64,000 nucleotides of DNA from Paraburkholderia sprentiae WSM5005 (GCF_001865575.2 NZ_CP017561.2:1302001-1366000), one strand, 5' to 3'. Positions 24,624 through 33,813 are shown, counted from the first letter of the stretch. Made by a program: numbers and translations. The notes: generated from the sequence alone by a model not told the origin.

Positions 24624-25745
24624 ATGCGATTGGCGGATTTTATCCGGCGGGACACCGAGCCAATCCTGCGGCAGTGGGAGGCGTTTGCTGCCACCCTGTT
24701 GCCGGCGGCAGATAACATGGGTTCGCTGGCCTTGCGCGACCACGCGCCGCAGCTTCTCGAAGCGATCGCGAGAGACCTTCGGAGTTCGCAGACCACGAAA
24801 GCGCAACACGGAAAATCGCTGCGGCGCGCTCCCAAACTGAATAATGCGCCGGAGACCGCCGCGCAGACACATGCCGTCTTGAGGGCGCGAGGCGGCTTCG
24901 ACAGCAACCAGCTGGCCGCGGAGTACCGTGCGTTGCGCGCCAGCGTGCTGCGGTTGTGGATGGACGAGTGTCATCCCGAGGCACCTTGTCTGGATGACGT
25001 CATCCGCTTCAATGAGGCCATCGATCAGGCGCTTGCCGAATCGCTCGGCTTTTTCACCCTGCAAGTGGATCAGGCGCGCAATCTGTTGCTCGGGATGCTC
25101 GGCCATGACATGCGCAGCCCGCTTCAGACGATCCAGATGACGGCGTCGTATCTGTGCGCGCTGAATGCTGGGGAGCGCGTTTCAGAAGCCGCCACCCGTC
25201 TGGTGCGCAGCGGCGCTCGGATGCAGGCACTTCTCGATGACTTGTGCGATTTCAACCGGACCAGACTCGGGCTTGGAATCAACGTCTCGCCCACCACCGT
25301 TGATCTCGCGGAGGTCTTCATTGACGAACTGGACCAGTTGCGCGCAATTCATCCCGACCGGCAAATCGAGCTGGAGGTACAGGGTGACGTGCGGGGCGTC
25401 TGGGATGGCCCGCGTTTACAACAGCTGCTGGGCAATCTGGTTCTCAATGCCATCAAATATGGATCGCCCGACGCGCCAGTGCGGGTCGTGGTGACTGGCG
25501 ACCAGGCCGAGGTGCGTTTCGAGGTTACGAACAGCGGACCTGCCATCGAAATGTCGTTGCTCGAGTGCATTTTTGATCCACTTCAGCGCGGTCCGGATCT
25601 GCAGAACGCTCAAGACGGCCGCAGCGGTCTTGGCCTCGGACTCTATATCGCGACCGAAATCGCCAAGGCGCACAACGGCGCGATCGAGGCGCGCTCAGGC
25701 GCGGATGAGACGACGTTCGCCGTACGTCTGCCGCGCAACAGCTAA
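24624..25745 (+). CDS. Sensor histidine kinase with RsbRD-type N-terminal domain
   Basis: 373 residues, soluble. Residues 1-145 resemble the RsbT co-antagonist RsbRD N-terminal domain (DFIRRDTEPILRQWEAFAATLLP, LRDHAPQLLEAIARDL, QLAAEYRALRASVLRLW). The phosphoacceptor His is His161 in LLGMLGHDMRSPLQTIQ. The N box is GNLVLNAIKYG, and the G2 box SGLGLGLYIATEI. The usual D-x-G-x-G box reads TNSGPAIE, a variant seen in this subgroup. GCGGAGCGGGC precedes ATG. No response regulator is next to it; the partner is unknown. Confidence 0.88.
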   Translation: MRLADFIRRDTEPILRQWEAFAATLLPAADNMGSLALRDHAPQLLEAIARDLRSSQTTKAQHGKSLRRAPKLNNAPETAAQTHAVLRARGGFDSNQLAAEYRALRASVLRLWMDECHPEAPCLDDVIRFNEAIDQALAESLGFFTLQVDQARNLLLGMLGHDMRSPLQTIQMTASYLCALNAGERVSEAATRLVRSGARMQALLDDLCDFNRTRLGLGINVSPTTVDLAEVFIDELDQLRAIHPDRQIELEVQGDVRGVWDGPRLQQLLGNLVLNAIKYGSPDAPVRVVVTGDQAEVRFEVTNSGPAIEMSLLECIFDPLQRGPDLQNAQDGRSGLGLGLYIATEIAKAHNGAIEARSGADETTFAVRLPRNS

Positions 25746-25801
25746 CGGCCGAGGCGCCGGCACGAACATCCGCATCCGCGCTGGCGCCGTGTTCTAAAAG
25801 C

Positions 25802-26042
25802 TCATGTGCGGGTGATCGAAACCCCACCGTCGACCAACGAAGCCGTACCCGTCACGAAGGACGAATCGTCGGAAGCGAGATAGAGCGCCGAGCGTGCAAT
25901 CTCTTCCGGCTTTGCCACCCGCTTGAGCGCGTGCAGGCCTGTCACGAACGTCTGCGATTCGGTCGTATCGAGTCGAGGTGAAGATAATCGACCCACCGCC
26001 ATGCTTGATCATCTCGGGAATCTGATGCGTGAGCCCAAAACT
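25802..26042 (-). pseudogene. Short-chain dehydrogenase/reductase remnant with internal deletion
   Basis: Two pieces of one SDR are visible in different frames. The upstream piece reads [20 protein letters not shown] and the downstream piece [23 protein letters not shown]...[16 protein letters not shown], the normal C-terminus. In intact family members about 60-90 residues, including the catalytic Tyr-Lys, separate these pieces; here they are joined directly with a frameshift near 25973. The first ~120 codons are also missing. It cannot encode a working enzyme. Confidence 0.8.
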
Positions 26043-26220
26043 TCGTGCCCGGAATGGCTGCCGGGTCAGCGATGAGCGCTTCGCGTTCCGCGACCTGTAT
26101 TTGCGTATGGCCGCGTGACGGCGGTGACGATGCACTCGCAAACGAATGCAAGCGCAACGAGGGCGCCACGATCGGATCGGCATCTTGTGCGCCGCAACCG
26201 AGCCGAAAAGGAGGATGACC

Positions 26221-27153
26221 ATGAGCAGGCTTGCGAAATCCGCGGCGGGCAACCGGTGCGCGCGATCATGGTGGACGGTCTTGATCACGACGACGTTCTG
26301 TTGCGTGTGCCTGAGCGCCTTCGCGCAAGCGGACGACGGCGCGGCTCGCCTGCGCGAGAAATATCAGAGTCTGACGCAGCAACTCGCGCACAACCCGTTT
26401 CAGCGACCGTTGTACCTCGAGTCGCAGGAGTTGCCGTCGGCGCTCAAGGGCGATATTTACGGTGTGCTCAACTATCCTTTCGCGGTGGTCAGCGGCGCGC
26501 TCAACGACCCGGCCCGGGGTCCGGCCAACTGGTGCGACGTGTTGATCCTGCATCTGAACACCCAATACTGCCATGCGTCGACCAGCGACAGCGGTACGGT
26601 TCTCACGGTGAACATCGGCAAGAAAACCGAGGAATCGCTGTCGTCGTCGTACCGCGTGCAATTCAACTATCGCCCGGTAGCAAGCACCCAGGATTATTTT
26701 CGCGTCGAGCTCAGCGCCGCCACGGGTCCGCTGAGCACGAAAGACTACCGTATCGTGCTGGAAGCGATACCCGTGGGGGATAGCCGCACCTTTATTCACC
26801 TGACTTACGCGTACGGATACGGCGCGGCGGGACGGTTCGCGATGAAAACCTACCTGGCGACGATCGGTAGCGGCAAGGTTGGCTTTTCCTCGACGCCCGA
26901 TCCGTCGACGGGCGAGACGCGATATATCGGCGGCGTGCGCGGTCTGGTCGAACGCAATACCATGCGCTATTACCTCGCCATCGATGCCTATCTTGCCGCG
27001 CTTTCCAGCCCACCCAACGCACGCCTCGACAAACGCCTCACCGACTGGTTCGATGCGACCGAGCAGTATCCGCGGCAATTGCACGAGGTCAGCCGCGCCG
27101 ACTATATGCAAATGAAGCACGACGAGTATCAACGTCAGCAGATTGCTCAGTAA
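26221..27153 (+). CDS. Exported protein of unknown function
   Basis: 310 residues. The signal peptide is WWTVLITTTFCCVCLSAFAQ (cleavage about residue 37). The mature part begins DDGAARLREKYQSLTQQLAHNPFQRPLYLES and continues with LKGDIYGVLNYPFAVVSGALND, ANWCDVLILHLNTQYCHA, then beta-rich segments (YRIVLEAIPVGDSRTFIHLTYAYGYG) and a helical tail. The look is that of a START/SRPBCC-like lipid-binding fold with a Cys pair, but I do not recognise a named family. GGAGGATGACC supports this ATG over one six bases upstream. It appears monocistronic. Confidence 0.72.
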   Translation: MSRLAKSAAGNRCARSWWTVLITTTFCCVCLSAFAQADDGAARLREKYQSLTQQLAHNPFQRPLYLESQELPSALKGDIYGVLNYPFAVVSGALNDPARGPANWCDVLILHLNTQYCHASTSDSGTVLTVNIGKKTEESLSSSYRVQFNYRPVASTQDYFRVELSAATGPLSTKDYRIVLEAIPVGDSRTFIHLTYAYGYGAAGRFAMKTYLATIGSGKVGFSSTPDPSTGETRYIGGVRGLVERNTMRYYLAIDAYLAALSSPPNARLDKRLTDWFDATEQYPRQLHEVSRADYMQMKHDEYQRQQIAQ

Positions 27154-27335
27154 TCCGCGCAGCCCGCGGCGATCCGATCAATGCAATGCAATATCGCGTC
27201 GAAGGTTTTTTCGGGGAGATGTCGATCCGATGGTGCGTCGATCGTCGTTAGCTGGTAAGACAATCGGTCAGGAACCTTGGATCTGCCGTTCGCGCCAGGT
27301 CTGGCCGCCACCGTCATCCGACCCGGGAGCACACT

Positions 27336-27764
27336 GTGAACAGACTCGACAATCCGATCCTGCAAGTCCTGGAAAGCTACAAAGCCGCGGTATGGGCAAA
27401 AGACGTGAACGCGTTGGTTGCGCTTTACGACCGCGATGCGGTGGTCTTCGACATGTGGGGGACATGGTCGTACAACGGCATCGCATCGTGGCGCGCCATG
27501 GTGGAGGGCTGGTTCGGTTCGCTGGGTACGGAACGTGTGATAGTCGATTTCAGCGAGGCGCGAACGATCGTCGCCGCGGACCTCGCCGTGGTTCACGCTT
27601 TCGCGACATACAAGGCCGTCGACGCCGACGGATTGGAACTGCGCGCCATGGACAATCGCCTCACCATGACGCTGAGGCAGCAGGCCGACGGATGGAACAT
27701 TGTCCACCAGCACACTTCCTCTCCGATCGAGGCCGGCACGGCGCAGGTCATTTTCAGGCGCTAG
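27336..27764 (+). CDS. SnoaL-like / SgcJ-type NTF2-fold protein
   Basis: 142 residues from a GTG start with CGGGAG upstream. The cone-shaped NTF2-like pattern is clear: VLESYKAAVWAKDVNALVALYDRDAVVFDMWG, then WRAMVEGWFGSLG, and a C-terminal RLTMTLRQQADGWNIVHQHTSSPI ending (DUF4440/SnoaL_3-like). Such proteins are small hydrolases, isomerases or binding proteins; the substrate here cannot be told from sequence. Confidence 0.8.
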   Translation: MNRLDNPILQVLESYKAAVWAKDVNALVALYDRDAVVFDMWGTWSYNGIASWRAMVEGWFGSLGTERVIVDFSEARTIVAADLAVVHAFATYKAVDADGLELRAMDNRLTMTLRQQADGWNIVHQHTSSPIEAGTAQVIFRR

Positions 27765-27857
27765 CGCTCTGGCGGTTCGACATCGGGCGTCGACTCGCGA
27801 ATAATCACGGCTGCGTGACTTGCCAATTTGCGACGTACCCTCTGTTTAAAAGCAGCC

Positions 27858-28259
27858 ATGAAACCATTGCTTGCCGGCCGATGCCTTTGCGGTGCCGTCC
27901 ATTACTCGGTTAGAGACGAATTCGTCTATGCGTTGAACTGCCACTGTTCGAACTGCCGGCGCGCGACCGGCTCGGCGTTCAAATCCTTCGCGGGAATCGA
28001 GCGCGACAAGTTGCGCATCACTCGGGGCGAAGACAGCCTGTTGATTTTTGGCGATGAACGCGCGTCGCATGACGTGCGCTGCAAAATATGTGGAAGTCTG
28101 ATGTTCTCGGTGGTTCGTCAGGGCCAGTACGTCCACGTCACGCTGGGAACGCTCACAGACTCGCCCGCCCTGTCTCCCACTGCCCACAATTTCGTAGGTT
28201 CAAAGGCACCGTGGTACTCGATCACTGACCAATTGCCGCAGCACGACGAATTCGGGTGA
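27858..28259 (+). CDS. GFA / CENP-V domain zinc protein
   Basis: 133 residues. Zinc-binding Cys pattern: GRCLCGAVHYS (C-x-C), LNCHCSNCRRATGSAFKSF (C-x-C-x2-C) and RCKICGSLMF (C-x2-C), the layout of the glutathione-dependent formaldehyde-activating enzyme (Gfa)/CENP-V domain. Most family members are not true formaldehyde enzymes, so the reaction is open. The ATG at 27858 is where similarity starts; a TTG at 27828 is possible but unlikely. Confidence 0.88.
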   Translation: MKPLLAGRCLCGAVHYSVRDEFVYALNCHCSNCRRATGSAFKSFAGIERDKLRITRGEDSLLIFGDERASHDVRCKICGSLMFSVVRQGQYVHVTLGTLTDSPALSPTAHNFVGSKAPWYSITDQLPQHDEFG

Positions 28260-28533
28260 GTTTCGTTCCTATCGCCAACATCGATTCGAAAGATCGCACC
28301 GGGTCCATGAGACCAAAGTCCAATTGAATATTTCAGGTGCGGGTCCAATAGTAGTGAAACGCCGCGTTCTGTCGACGACAAAGCCGGCGCCATCCTCTTC
28401 CTAAGATGCCGGAATCGCAGGCAGGCCTTGGTGTTGCCGTCAAGAACGATCCAGTGGGTATGAGTTTTCGCGATTGCAGGCCTATCACGATGTCGCCGCC
28501 GAACCGCGACGCGACCTGGCGGGAGAACAACTT
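28260..28533. other. Intergenic region upstream of export operon
   Basis: About 274 bases in front of the AI-2E family gene, likely to carry its promoter. Lower GC around 28305-28360. No operator palindrome or divergent regulator gene was seen. Confidence 0.35.
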
Positions 28534-29655
28534 ATGCTGCTCACACCGATTCCCCAACGCACTCCGTCCCGAGAGATGCTCGACGTGCTGATCCGCGCCG
28601 GACTCGTCGCGGTCCTGGCCGTATTCTGTTTTCGGATCTTCGCGCCGTTTCTTAACCTGATGGTCTGGTCGGTGATTCTTGCGATCACGCTCTATCCGCT
28701 GCAGGTCCTGCTTCGCTCCATGCTCGGCGGCAAGGATGGCCTGATCGCCACGCTGATCGTCCTTGTCGCGTTTGCCGTGATTCTGGTGCCGACGTATGCG
28801 CTGGGTCTCGCGGTAGCCGATTCGGTCGAGAAATCGATAGCCATTGCCAGGAGCGGTAGCTTCCGGATTCCGCCTCCCGCGGAGTCGGTGGCGGGTTGGC
28901 CGTTGGTCGGCCAGCGTGTGTACGACTTCTGGCAACAGGCATCGACGGACCTGACCGGTCTTGCGCACAAGTTCGCCCCGCAGCTGAAGGAGGCCGGGCT
29001 CGCTGTGCTTGCGACGGTGACGGGTCTCGGTGCCGGCCTGGTGATATTTTTCGTCGCGCTGATCGTCGCGGGAATCCTGATGGCCCACGGTGAGAAGGGC
29101 TATCACAGCGCGGTGCAGATCGCCTCGCGCATCTCGGGCCCCGAGAACGGCGCTCCGATCGCCGACCTGTGCACGGCGACGATTCGCGCGGTGGCCCAAG
29201 GGGTAGTGGGCATCGCGTTTATCCAGATGCTGCTGATCGGCATCGGCTTCGTCGTAAAGGGGATACCGGGCGCGGGGTTGCTCGCGCTGGCCGTGCTGCT
29301 GCTCGGCATCATGCAATTGCCGGCCACGCTGATCACCATTCCGGTGATCGCCTTCGTGATCGTCACGGACGGCGTGAACACCGCAAACATCATATTCTCG
29401 GTTTACGTGTTCGTCGCGGGCCTGGCCGACAACGTGCTCAAGCCATTGATGCTGGGCCGTGGCGTCGCGGTGCCGATGCCCGTCGTGCTGATCGGAGCGC
29501 TCGGCGGCATGGTGACGGGCGGCGTCATCGGGCTATTCGTTGGGCCCGTGATGCTGGCCGTCGGTTATCAGCTGTTCTGGCGCTGGGTCCGAGACCAGGC
29601 TCGACCCGAGCAACCCACGCAATCCACGCGGACCCACGAACAGAAGCAGACCTGA
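28534..29655 (+). CDS. AI-2E family transporter (PerM/TqsA-like permease)
   Basis: 373 residues with about eight membrane segments. Signatures: GGKDGLIATLIVLVAFAVILVPTYALG, FVVKGIPGAGLLALAVLLLGIMQLP and the C-terminal block LKPLMLGRGVAVPMPVVLIGALGG followed by GLFVGPVMLAVGYQL, typical of the AI-2E/PerM exporter family. GGGAG lies eight bases before ATG. It starts a same-strand series with an OMF lipoprotein, HlyD adaptor and DUF2955 protein, an uncommon partnership that suggests efflux of small molecules. Confidence 0.88.
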   Translation: MLLTPIPQRTPSREMLDVLIRAGLVAVLAVFCFRIFAPFLNLMVWSVILAITLYPLQVLLRSMLGGKDGLIATLIVLVAFAVILVPTYALGLAVADSVEKSIAIARSGSFRIPPPAESVAGWPLVGQRVYDFWQQASTDLTGLAHKFAPQLKEAGLAVLATVTGLGAGLVIFFVALIVAGILMAHGEKGYHSAVQIASRISGPENGAPIADLCTATIRAVAQGVVGIAFIQMLLIGIGFVVKGIPGAGLLALAVLLLGIMQLPATLITIPVIAFVIVTDGVNTANIIFSVYVFVAGLADNVLKPLMLGRGVAVPMPVVLIGALGGMVTGGVIGLFVGPVMLAVGYQLFWRWVRDQARPEQPTQSTRTHEQKQT

Positions 29656-29672
29656 AGCTCGAGGATGGCTCC

Positions 29673-31226
29673 GTGTCACCGTTGATGCGTCCGTACGGGA
29701 TCGCAGTGCTTTTCGGGGCGGCGGTCGGCCTGAGCGGATGCATGCGGGTGGGCCCGGACTTCAAGCCGCAGCATGAAGCGTGGAGCGAGCACTGGCGTAG
29801 CGAATCGATCGCGCGGGCCACGCAACAGAGTGCACAGCCCGATCTGCGCCAGTGGTGGCTGATCTTCGACGACAGGAATCTCGAACGTCTGATCGCCGAA
29901 GCCGACGCGAACAACAGCGACCTGAAGATCGCCGGACTGCGCGTGCTCGAGGCGCGCGCACAGCTCGGCATCGCGCTCGCGGGACGCTATCCGCAGGTGC
30001 AGCAGGCGAGTGCCGATGGACTGGCTTCGGCGCGCAAGCGTTCGGACGGTTCGAATCCGCGCTCGGGCGCCTTCGTGCAGTACGGCGCGGGTTTCAGCAT
30101 CGGCTGGGAACTCGATTTCTGGGGACGTTTCAGCCGCGCGATCGAATCGGCCGACGCCGCGTTCTTCGCCGCGCAAGCCAACCGCGACGATGCACTGGTT
30201 CTGTTGCACGCGCAGGTCGCGGATACCTATTTCACGCTGCGGGTCGCGCAGGCGCGGCTAGGTATCGCTCGCGAGAACGCCCAGTTGCAAAAACGCAGCT
30301 ACGACATCGCTCAAAAGCTCTTCAAGGCTGGCGAATCCGATGAACTCGACTTCCAGCAGGCGAAAACGCAGTACCTCGGGACGCTGAGCAGCATCCCCGA
30401 TCTCGACAGCCAGATCGTGCTTGCGCGTCATGCGCTGTCGGTGCTGATCGGGCGAGCGCCGGGTCCGCTGCCGGAACTCGACGTGCAGACCGGCAAGGAA
30501 GGCGTGGTGCCGCTGGTGGATCATGCAGTGCTGCAGGACGTGCCGGCCGATCTGCTGCTGCGCCGCCCTGACGTTCGCGCGGCCGAGTACCAGATGGCTT
30601 CGCAGTCGGCGCTGATCGGCGTGGCAAAAGCGGATCTGTACCCGTCGGTATCGTTGCTCGGCACGCTGACGTGGACCGCCAGTTCGCTCGCGGGCGCACC
30701 GAGCACACTGCTGTTTGCCGCGGGCCCGAGCGTGACGTGGAACGTATTCGATCACGGCAGGATCACGAACAACGTGCGCGTCCAGGACGCACGGCTGCAA
30801 GAGCTGACCCTCGCTTATCAGAACACGGTGCGCGAGGCGGCGCGCGAGGCCGACGACGCCGCGACGGCGCTGCTCGCCGCGTTGCAGCGCGACACCATTC
30901 TGAATGACGCGCAGGGCGCGGCGCGGCGCTCGCTAACGCTCGCCAATACGATCTATCGGGAAGGCTATTCGGACTTCCAGCGGGTCCTCGATGCGCAGCG
31001 CGCGCTGTTCGCGCAGCAGGACGCGTACGTGGTCAATCGCAGCAATGCGCTCGGCAGCGTGATCGCGCTTTACAAGGCGCTCGGCGGCGGCTGGGAAACC
31101 GAACAGCCGCTCGTCGACGCGGCGACGCGCGCGCAGATGCGGCAACGCACCGATTGGGGCGACCTGCTCGACGAAACGGCGCCGTCTTCCGGTACGCCGG
31201 GGCAAGCCGAAGGGGCGTCACGATGA
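29673..31226 (+). CDS. Outer-membrane efflux lipoprotein (NodT/OprM family)
   Basis: 517 residues. A lipoprotein signal ends in the lipobox LSGC (Cys about 27). Typical start of mature protein is MRVGPDFKP. Two OEP repeats follow (WWLIFDDRNLERLIAEADANNSDLKIA ... and VPADLLLRRPDVRAAEYQMASQSALIGVAKADLYP), ending in VNRSNALGSVIALYKALGGGW. It forms the trimeric outer-membrane channel of tripartite efflux pumps. Start: GTG at 29673 has GAGG upstream; an ATG at 29685 is an alternative. It overlaps the next gene by four bases. Confidence 0.9.
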   Translation: MSPLMRPYGIAVLFGAAVGLSGCMRVGPDFKPQHEAWSEHWRSESIARATQQSAQPDLRQWWLIFDDRNLERLIAEADANNSDLKIAGLRVLEARAQLGIALAGRYPQVQQASADGLASARKRSDGSNPRSGAFVQYGAGFSIGWELDFWGRFSRAIESADAAFFAAQANRDDALVLLHAQVADTYFTLRVAQARLGIARENAQLQKRSYDIAQKLFKAGESDELDFQQAKTQYLGTLSSIPDLDSQIVLARHALSVLIGRAPGPLPELDVQTGKEGVVPLVDHAVLQDVPADLLLRRPDVRAAEYQMASQSALIGVAKADLYPSVSLLGTLTWTASSLAGAPSTLLFAAGPSVTWNVFDHGRITNNVRVQDARLQELTLAYQNTVREAAREADDAATALLAALQRDTILNDAQGAARRSLTLANTIYREGYSDFQRVLDAQRALFAQQDAYVVNRSNALGSVIALYKALGGGWETEQPLVDAATRAQMRQRTDWGDLLDETAPSSGTPGQAEGASR

Positions 31227-32359
31227 GCGATACCCAGGATACCCGCGAGCCTCGAGCCGCCGCCCCGCCGAAGTCGTCGACGCCTGCTGCCGACCCTTCG
31301 GGCAGGGCGGTCAAATGGGTCGTCTGTCTGATCGTGGTGAGCCTGATCTGGTATCTGCTCGCCGACCGTTTCACGCCGTATACGCAGCAGGCGCGGATTC
31401 AGGCCTATGTCGTGCCCGTCGCCGCCGAGGTGTCGGGACGTGTGACGCGGGTGTTCGTCCATAACAACCAGGATGTCGACGCGGGGGACGTGCTGTTCGA
31501 AGTCGATAGCGAGCCCTACCGCATTGCCGCTGACCGGGCGCGCGCCGATCTCGAGTCCACGCGCCGGCAGGTCGGTGCCAGCACGGCCGGTATCGAATCG
31601 GCCCTCGCCGCGCTGCGGGCCGCCATCGCGAACGAGGTCAAGGCGCGCCAGGACAGCGACCGTCTCGAGCGGCTCTATCGTGAAGACGAGGGCACCGTCT
31701 CGCTGCGACGCCTCGAAGTCGCGCGGGCGACGCATGCACAGGCGCTAAGCCAGGTCGACGGGGCCCGTGCCGAAGTCGAGCGGGCGCGGGAGCAGCAGGG
31801 CGGCAGCGAGACGGAGAATGCGCAGTTGCGCAGCGCCGCTGGCGCGCTCGAGAAGGCCGAACTCGATCTCGCCAACGCGCGGGTCAGAGCCCGCTCGAGC
31901 GGCGTCGTGACCGACCTGCGCACGGAAGTCGGTCAGTTCGCCGCGGCGGGCAATCCGGTCATGACGCTGATCGCGATCCGCGACGTGTGGGTCAGCGCCG
32001 ATATGACGGAGAACAATCTGGGCCGTCTCAGACCCGGCACGCGCGTCGAGATCGCCTTGGACGTGCTGCCCGGCGAAGTGTTCGGCGGGCGGGTTCGCAG
32101 TGTCGGCTATGGCGTGAGCGTGGGGCAGAGCACGCCGGCCGGCAGCCTGCCCACCGTGCAAAATAGCCGCGACTGGCTGCGTCCCGCGCAGCGTTTCCCG
32201 GTAACCGTCGAATTCGACGACAGCGAGCGCGCGCGTCTGCGCGATCTGCGGGTGGGCGGGCAGGCCGAAGTGATGGCGTTTCCGACCCAGGGCAATCCAC
32301 TCAATCCGCTGGGACACGCGTTCATCCGGCTGATGAGCTGGCTTTCCTACGTCTATTGA
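31223..32359 (+). CDS. HlyD/EmrA-family periplasmic adaptor
   Basis: 378 residues. One N-terminal membrane anchor (VKWVVCLIVVSLIWYLLA, about residues 31-48) is followed by a biotinyl-lipoyl segment (IQAYVVPVAAEVSGRVTRVFV...DVLFEVD), a long coiled-coil hairpin (about 95-210), a second lipoyl half (RARSSGVVTDLRTEVGQ) and a beta-barrel (VWVSADMTENNLGRLRPGTRVEIALDVLPGE). It would link an inner-membrane pump to the OMF lipoprotein. ATGA overlap with the upstream gene shows coupling. Confidence 0.93.
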   Translation: MSDTQDTREPRAAAPPKSSTPAADPSGRAVKWVVCLIVVSLIWYLLADRFTPYTQQARIQAYVVPVAAEVSGRVTRVFVHNNQDVDAGDVLFEVDSEPYRIAADRARADLESTRRQVGASTAGIESALAALRAAIANEVKARQDSDRLERLYREDEGTVSLRRLEVARATHAQALSQVDGARAEVERAREQQGGSETENAQLRSAAGALEKAELDLANARVRARSSGVVTDLRTEVGQFAAAGNPVMTLIAIRDVWVSADMTENNLGRLRPGTRVEIALDVLPGEVFGGRVRSVGYGVSVGQSTPAGSLPTVQNSRDWLRPAQRFPVTVEFDDSERARLRDLRVGGQAEVMAFPTQGNPLNPLGHAFIRLMSWLSYVY

Positions 32360-32366
32360 GAAGCCC

Positions 32367-33380
32367 ATGCAGCCCGTGACCCAGCGCCTCGGTTATCGCG
32401 CGATACGGGTGGCCATCGGAACGGCGATCGCACTTACCGTCAGCTTTGGACTCGATTTCCCGATACCCGTCGTCGCGCCGGTATTCACGGTTTTTCTGCT
32501 GGTCATGCAGAATCACCCGCTGTCGTTGAGGGCCGGCGTGATTCTTTCGCTGGTCGTGGCGTCGACCACAGGCAGCGGCCTGCTCGTCGTTCCGTTGCTT
32601 CGTCACTATGCGTTGGCCGGCATCATGATCGTCGGCCTCATGCTGTTTTTCGCGTTTCGTTACGGGCTGCGTGGCGGCAACCATCTCGTCGCGACTTTTC
32701 TGGTCGCGGGACTGACGATGATTTCCGCCGCGGGCACGGCCGACTTCGAACTGGCCCTGACGGTCGTCGGCGCGCTGGCGAAGGGACTTCTGCTTGCCGT
32801 GCTGGTGTCGATGCTGGCGCACAGGTTGTTTCCCGAAAGCATGGGCGCGCGAGAAGCGCCCGCCGCGGCAGCGATGGCGGCAGACGAGGCGGCCTATATC
32901 GCGCTGCGTGCGGCGCTGGTCGTCATGCCGGCCTATCTGCTCGCGATGACCGATCCGGCGAACTACATGCCGATTATCATGAAGTCCGTCAGCCTCGGCA
33001 GACAAACCTGTACGACCTCGGCCCGCGGCGCCGCGCGCGATCTGATCGGCTCGACGCTGCTCGGCGGGCTGCTCGCCATCGCGTTCTGGTTTGCGCTGAG
33101 GCTGTTCGTGCATCTGTGGATGTTCTTTCTGTGGATGCTGTTGTTCGGCCTGCTGGTGGCACGCAAGCTGTACGGCCTGCAACCCACGCGGGGTTCGCCG
33201 GGCTTCTGGCTGAACAGTCTCGTGACGATGATCATTCTGCTCGGGCAATCGGTGCAGGACAGCGTGGCGGGCAAGGATGTCTACACCGCATTTGCCGTGC
33301 GAATGGGGCTCTTTCTGGCCGTAACGGCCTATGCGTATTTGATGCTTCTGCTTTTCGAGCAGCACCGCCGGGTTGAGTGA
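32367..33380 (+). CDS. DUF2955 / FUSC-like inner-membrane protein
   Basis: 337 residues with about ten hydrophobic segments in two blocks, as in half of an aromatic-acid exporter (FUSC/AaeB-like, DUF2955). Features: RAIRVAIGTAIALTVSFGLDFPIPVVAPVFTVFLL at the start and SLGRQTCTTSARGAARDLIGSTLLGGLLAI in the middle. It begins seven bases after the HlyD gene. With HlyD and OMF it forms a plausible AaeAB-like tripartite exporter, a function inferred from fold and context. Confidence 0.85.
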   Translation: MQPVTQRLGYRAIRVAIGTAIALTVSFGLDFPIPVVAPVFTVFLLVMQNHPLSLRAGVILSLVVASTTGSGLLVVPLLRHYALAGIMIVGLMLFFAFRYGLRGGNHLVATFLVAGLTMISAAGTADFELALTVVGALAKGLLLAVLVSMLAHRLFPESMGAREAPAAAAMAADEAAYIALRAALVVMPAYLLAMTDPANYMPIIMKSVSLGRQTCTTSARGAARDLIGSTLLGGLLAIAFWFALRLFVHLWMFFLWMLLFGLLVARKLYGLQPTRGSPGFWLNSLVTMIILLGQSVQDSVAGKDVYTAFAVRMGLFLAVTAYAYLMLLLFEQHRRVE

Positions 33381-33432
33381 GGCGGTGCGGCATGCTGCAA
33401 AGCGGACCCGGTGATCGCCACAGGAGCGTGCA

Positions 33433-33813
33433 ATGGGAAATGCGACAGGTGATGGCGCGGCCCGTCCTCGGACCGGTGAAATCCTGAAGGAAATGGCGAT
33501 CACCGCGTGGTATCTGAGAGCGGTTCTGATCGGCCTGCTGCTACTGTTCGTCCTGCTGACGATTGGCATGTACTACTGGGGTGCGCCCGTCGAGACAGCG
33601 AACCGGACACCGTCACGGCTGGGTGAAACCGTGTACTTCTGCGCAATCACCGCGCTCACCATCGGGTACGGCGATGTCGTGCCCACTTCGGCGTTCGGCC
33701 GGATCGACGCCGCATGCCTGGGGCTGATCGGCGTGGTGTTCACCGGCTTGATCGTGGCCGCGGCGGTACGAGGTGTGCAGGAGGCCGCGCATCGGGCGGA
33801 AAGGACGGGATAG
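33433..33813 (+). CDS. Small two-TM potassium channel-like protein
   Basis: 126 residues. Two membrane helices (YLRAVLIGLLLLFVLLTIGMYYW at about 28-49 and LGLIGVVFTGLIVAAAVRGV at about 95-115) flank a pore loop with the canonical K+ filter TIGYGD at about 76-81 (FCAITALTIGYGDVVPTSAFGR). Like KcsA/Ion_trans_2 proteins it has no regulatory RCK domain. AGGAG lies before ATG. It follows the export operon by 52 bases on the same strand; whether it is functionally related is unknown. Confidence 0.87.
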   Translation: MGNATGDGAARPRTGEILKEMAITAWYLRAVLIGLLLLFVLLTIGMYYWGAPVETANRTPSRLGETVYFCAITALTIGYGDVVPTSAFGRIDAACLGLIGVVFTGLIVAAAVRGVQEAAHRAERTG

